From positions 21,331-85,330 of the forward strand of contig NZ_JAIZDB010000015.1 in the NCBI RefSeq assembly GCF_029533155.1: a stretch of 64,000 nucleotides of DNA, read 5' to 3'. Positions 62,951-64,000 of the stretch are shown here, one piece after another; positions within the stretch are counted from its first letter, which is position 1; every line of letters starts with the position of its first letter. The stretch comes from Psychrobacillus antarcticus (GTDB taxonomy: Bacteria > Bacillota > Bacilli > Bacillales_A > Planococcaceae). The position numbers and the translations under genes were made by a program. Under the pieces are notes generated by a model, which made no database searches, was not told the origin of the DNA, and saw only the letters and a list, made by a program, of their open reading frames with translations.

Positions 62951-64000
62951 CTATTTTTTTTCGTGTTTCACAAACATAGATACGTTCATCAAAATCCCAA
63001 GTGCAGCCGATAAAATAATAATCGAAGTACCACCGTAACTAATAAACGGAAGTGGCACGCCCGTCAGCGGAATAATTCCAAGCATTCCTCCTAAATTTAT
63101 AAAGGTTTGAAAGCCTATAATACTACCTATGCCCGCAGCAATCATTCGGGCTTGGGGATCCTTTGTAGATAAAGCAATACTAATCGCTTTAAATACAATA
63201 AAGAACAATCCACATAATACAATTAATACGCCAATTAGACCAAGTTCTTCTGCTATGATAGCCATGATAAAATCAGTATGTGGTTCGGGCAAGTATCCAT
63301 ACTTCTGATTGGAATTTCCTAAACCTAAGCCAGTTAAACCACCTGATCCAATGGCGATATAACCATTTACAATTTGATACCCATAATCTTGTTCAAAATC
63401 AAAAGGATTAAAAAATGCTTCTAACCTTCCTCTACGATGGGGAGTCAATAATGCATCTTTCATCATATAGATTGCAAATAGACCAGCTGTTAAAACTATA
63501 CCAATTAATCCGATTATTTTCGAAAATGACTTAAATTTAATTCCACTAGCTGCAATTACTGAAATAGCTACGAAACTAATAATCATCGTATTCCCAACGT
63601 CTGTCTCCATCATTATTGATACGAACACACAAAATAACACAATTAATGGTGGTCCAACGGATTCATTTAATTTATCTAATGTACCATTTTCAGACTTTTT
63701 TGCAAATATCCCTGCAAAATATAAAACTATCACAAGTTTCGCAATTTCAGAAGGTTGTATGTTAAAACCCAAATCAATCCAACTCTGCGAGCCACTTTCT
63801 CCACCAACACCGATAAAATGAACTAATAATAAAAGTGTAAACATAACAAGAAGCATTAGTTTCATTATTGCTTTATTTTTATAATGCTTATAAGGAAAAA
63901 AGGCGGTTATAAAGAATATGGGAATGCTAAGTATTAAATTTGATTTTTGCTTAGTAAAAAAACGGTCAGGCTCCCAACCATAATTGAGTACTGCCCAGCC
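62951..64000 (-). CDS. ftsW: Cell-division SEDS glycosyltransferase FtsW, 5' end beyond the window
   Basis: A polytopic SEDS septal peptidoglycan polymerase that works with PBP2B. Motifs: SGSQSWIDLG, IQPSEIAKLVIVLYFAG, YLPEPHTDFIMAIIAEELG, VPLPFISYGGTSII. The frame stays open from the first internal ATG (63865) to the window edge; the upstream residues read GWAVLNYGWEPDRFFTKQ... and include another membrane segment. So the gene is truncated by the window at its 5' end. It lies beside pyc as in B. subtilis, distinct from spoVE at 15531. Confidence 0.95.
   Translation of the reverse strand, partial: GWAVLNYGWEPDRFFTKQKSNLILSIPIFFITAFFPYKHYKNKAIMKLMLLVMFTLLLLVHFIGVGGESGSQSWIDLGFNIQPSEIAKLVIVLYFAGIFAKKSENGTLDKLNESVGPPLIVLFCVFVSIMMETDVGNTMIISFVAISVIAASGIKFKSFSKIIGLIGIVLTAGLFAIYMMKDALLTPHRRGRLEAFFNPFDFEQDYGYQIVNGYIAIGSGGLTGLGLGNSNQKYGYLPEPHTDFIMAIIAEELGLIGVLIVLCGLFFIVFKAISIALSTKDPQARMIAAGIGSIIGFQTFINLGGMLGIIPLTGVPLPFISYGGTSIIILSAALGILMNVSMFVKHEKK

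Overview
The window is a chromosomal core segment of a low-GC, endospore-forming Firmicute. Gene content and order follow the Bacillus ylm/sigEG/dcw/ylb/cta regions. Several departures point to Planococcaceae (Psychrobacillus/Lysinibacillus-like): a separate murE, a ctaM-ctaG pair apart from ctaCDEF, and no murE, murG or murB in the dcw cluster. The family assignment is inference; sporulation ability is directly supported by spoIIGA, sigE, sigG, spoVD, rsfA and ylbJ. No rRNA, tRNA, CRISPR array, prophage or transposase gene was seen.

Layout, left to right. 325-6651 (minus): ileS behind a T-box leader, then divIVA, ylmH, ylmG, sepF, ylmE and ylmC, the septum-placement group. 6740-9158: sigG, sigE and spoIIGA, the sporulation sigma module. 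10336-24976: the division and cell-wall (dcw) cluster read from mraZ to ftsZ. It makes the lipid II machinery (mraY, murD), the synthases (pbpB, spoVD, spoVE) and the Z-ring proteins (ftsA, ftsZ, divIB, ftsL). 25706-28690: bshC (bacillithiol), a DUF3397-like membrane protein and panE. 29455-33931: a biotin-dependent acyl-CoA carboxylase operon with a strong cre site, then rsfA and an enoyl-CoA hydratase-like gene. 34026-41441: the ylb block (rpmF, ylbN, ylbM, ylbL, ylbJ, coaD, rsmD, ylbG). 41606-49230: a glycerophosphodiesterase, ylbF (ricF), a thioesterase, a divergent murE and short aspartokinase pair, ylbC, a YugN-like gene and an AI-2E family permease. 50814-58663: cytochrome caa3 oxidase and heme A genes. 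59488-64000: pyc and a window-truncated ftsW.

Three things stand out. First, a stand-alone MurE with the meso-diaminopimelate motif DNPR is divergent from an ACT-less DapG-like aspartokinase. Candidate mother-cell (sigma-E and sigma-K type) promoters lie between them, which fits a cortex-specific diaminopimelate branch. Second, about seven mosaic intergenic elements, up to about 750 bp, sit beside intrinsic terminators. They contain a long hairpin whose arms co-vary and a GC-rich cassette of short hairpins with AGGA loops. Third, spoVE and the separate murE lack a normal start codon where homology and Shine-Dalgarno positions put the start (ACG and ATT). Regulatory matches include MraZ boxes before mraZ, two ResD-type boxes before ctaA, a cre site before accC and a sigma-E-like promoter before spoVD.
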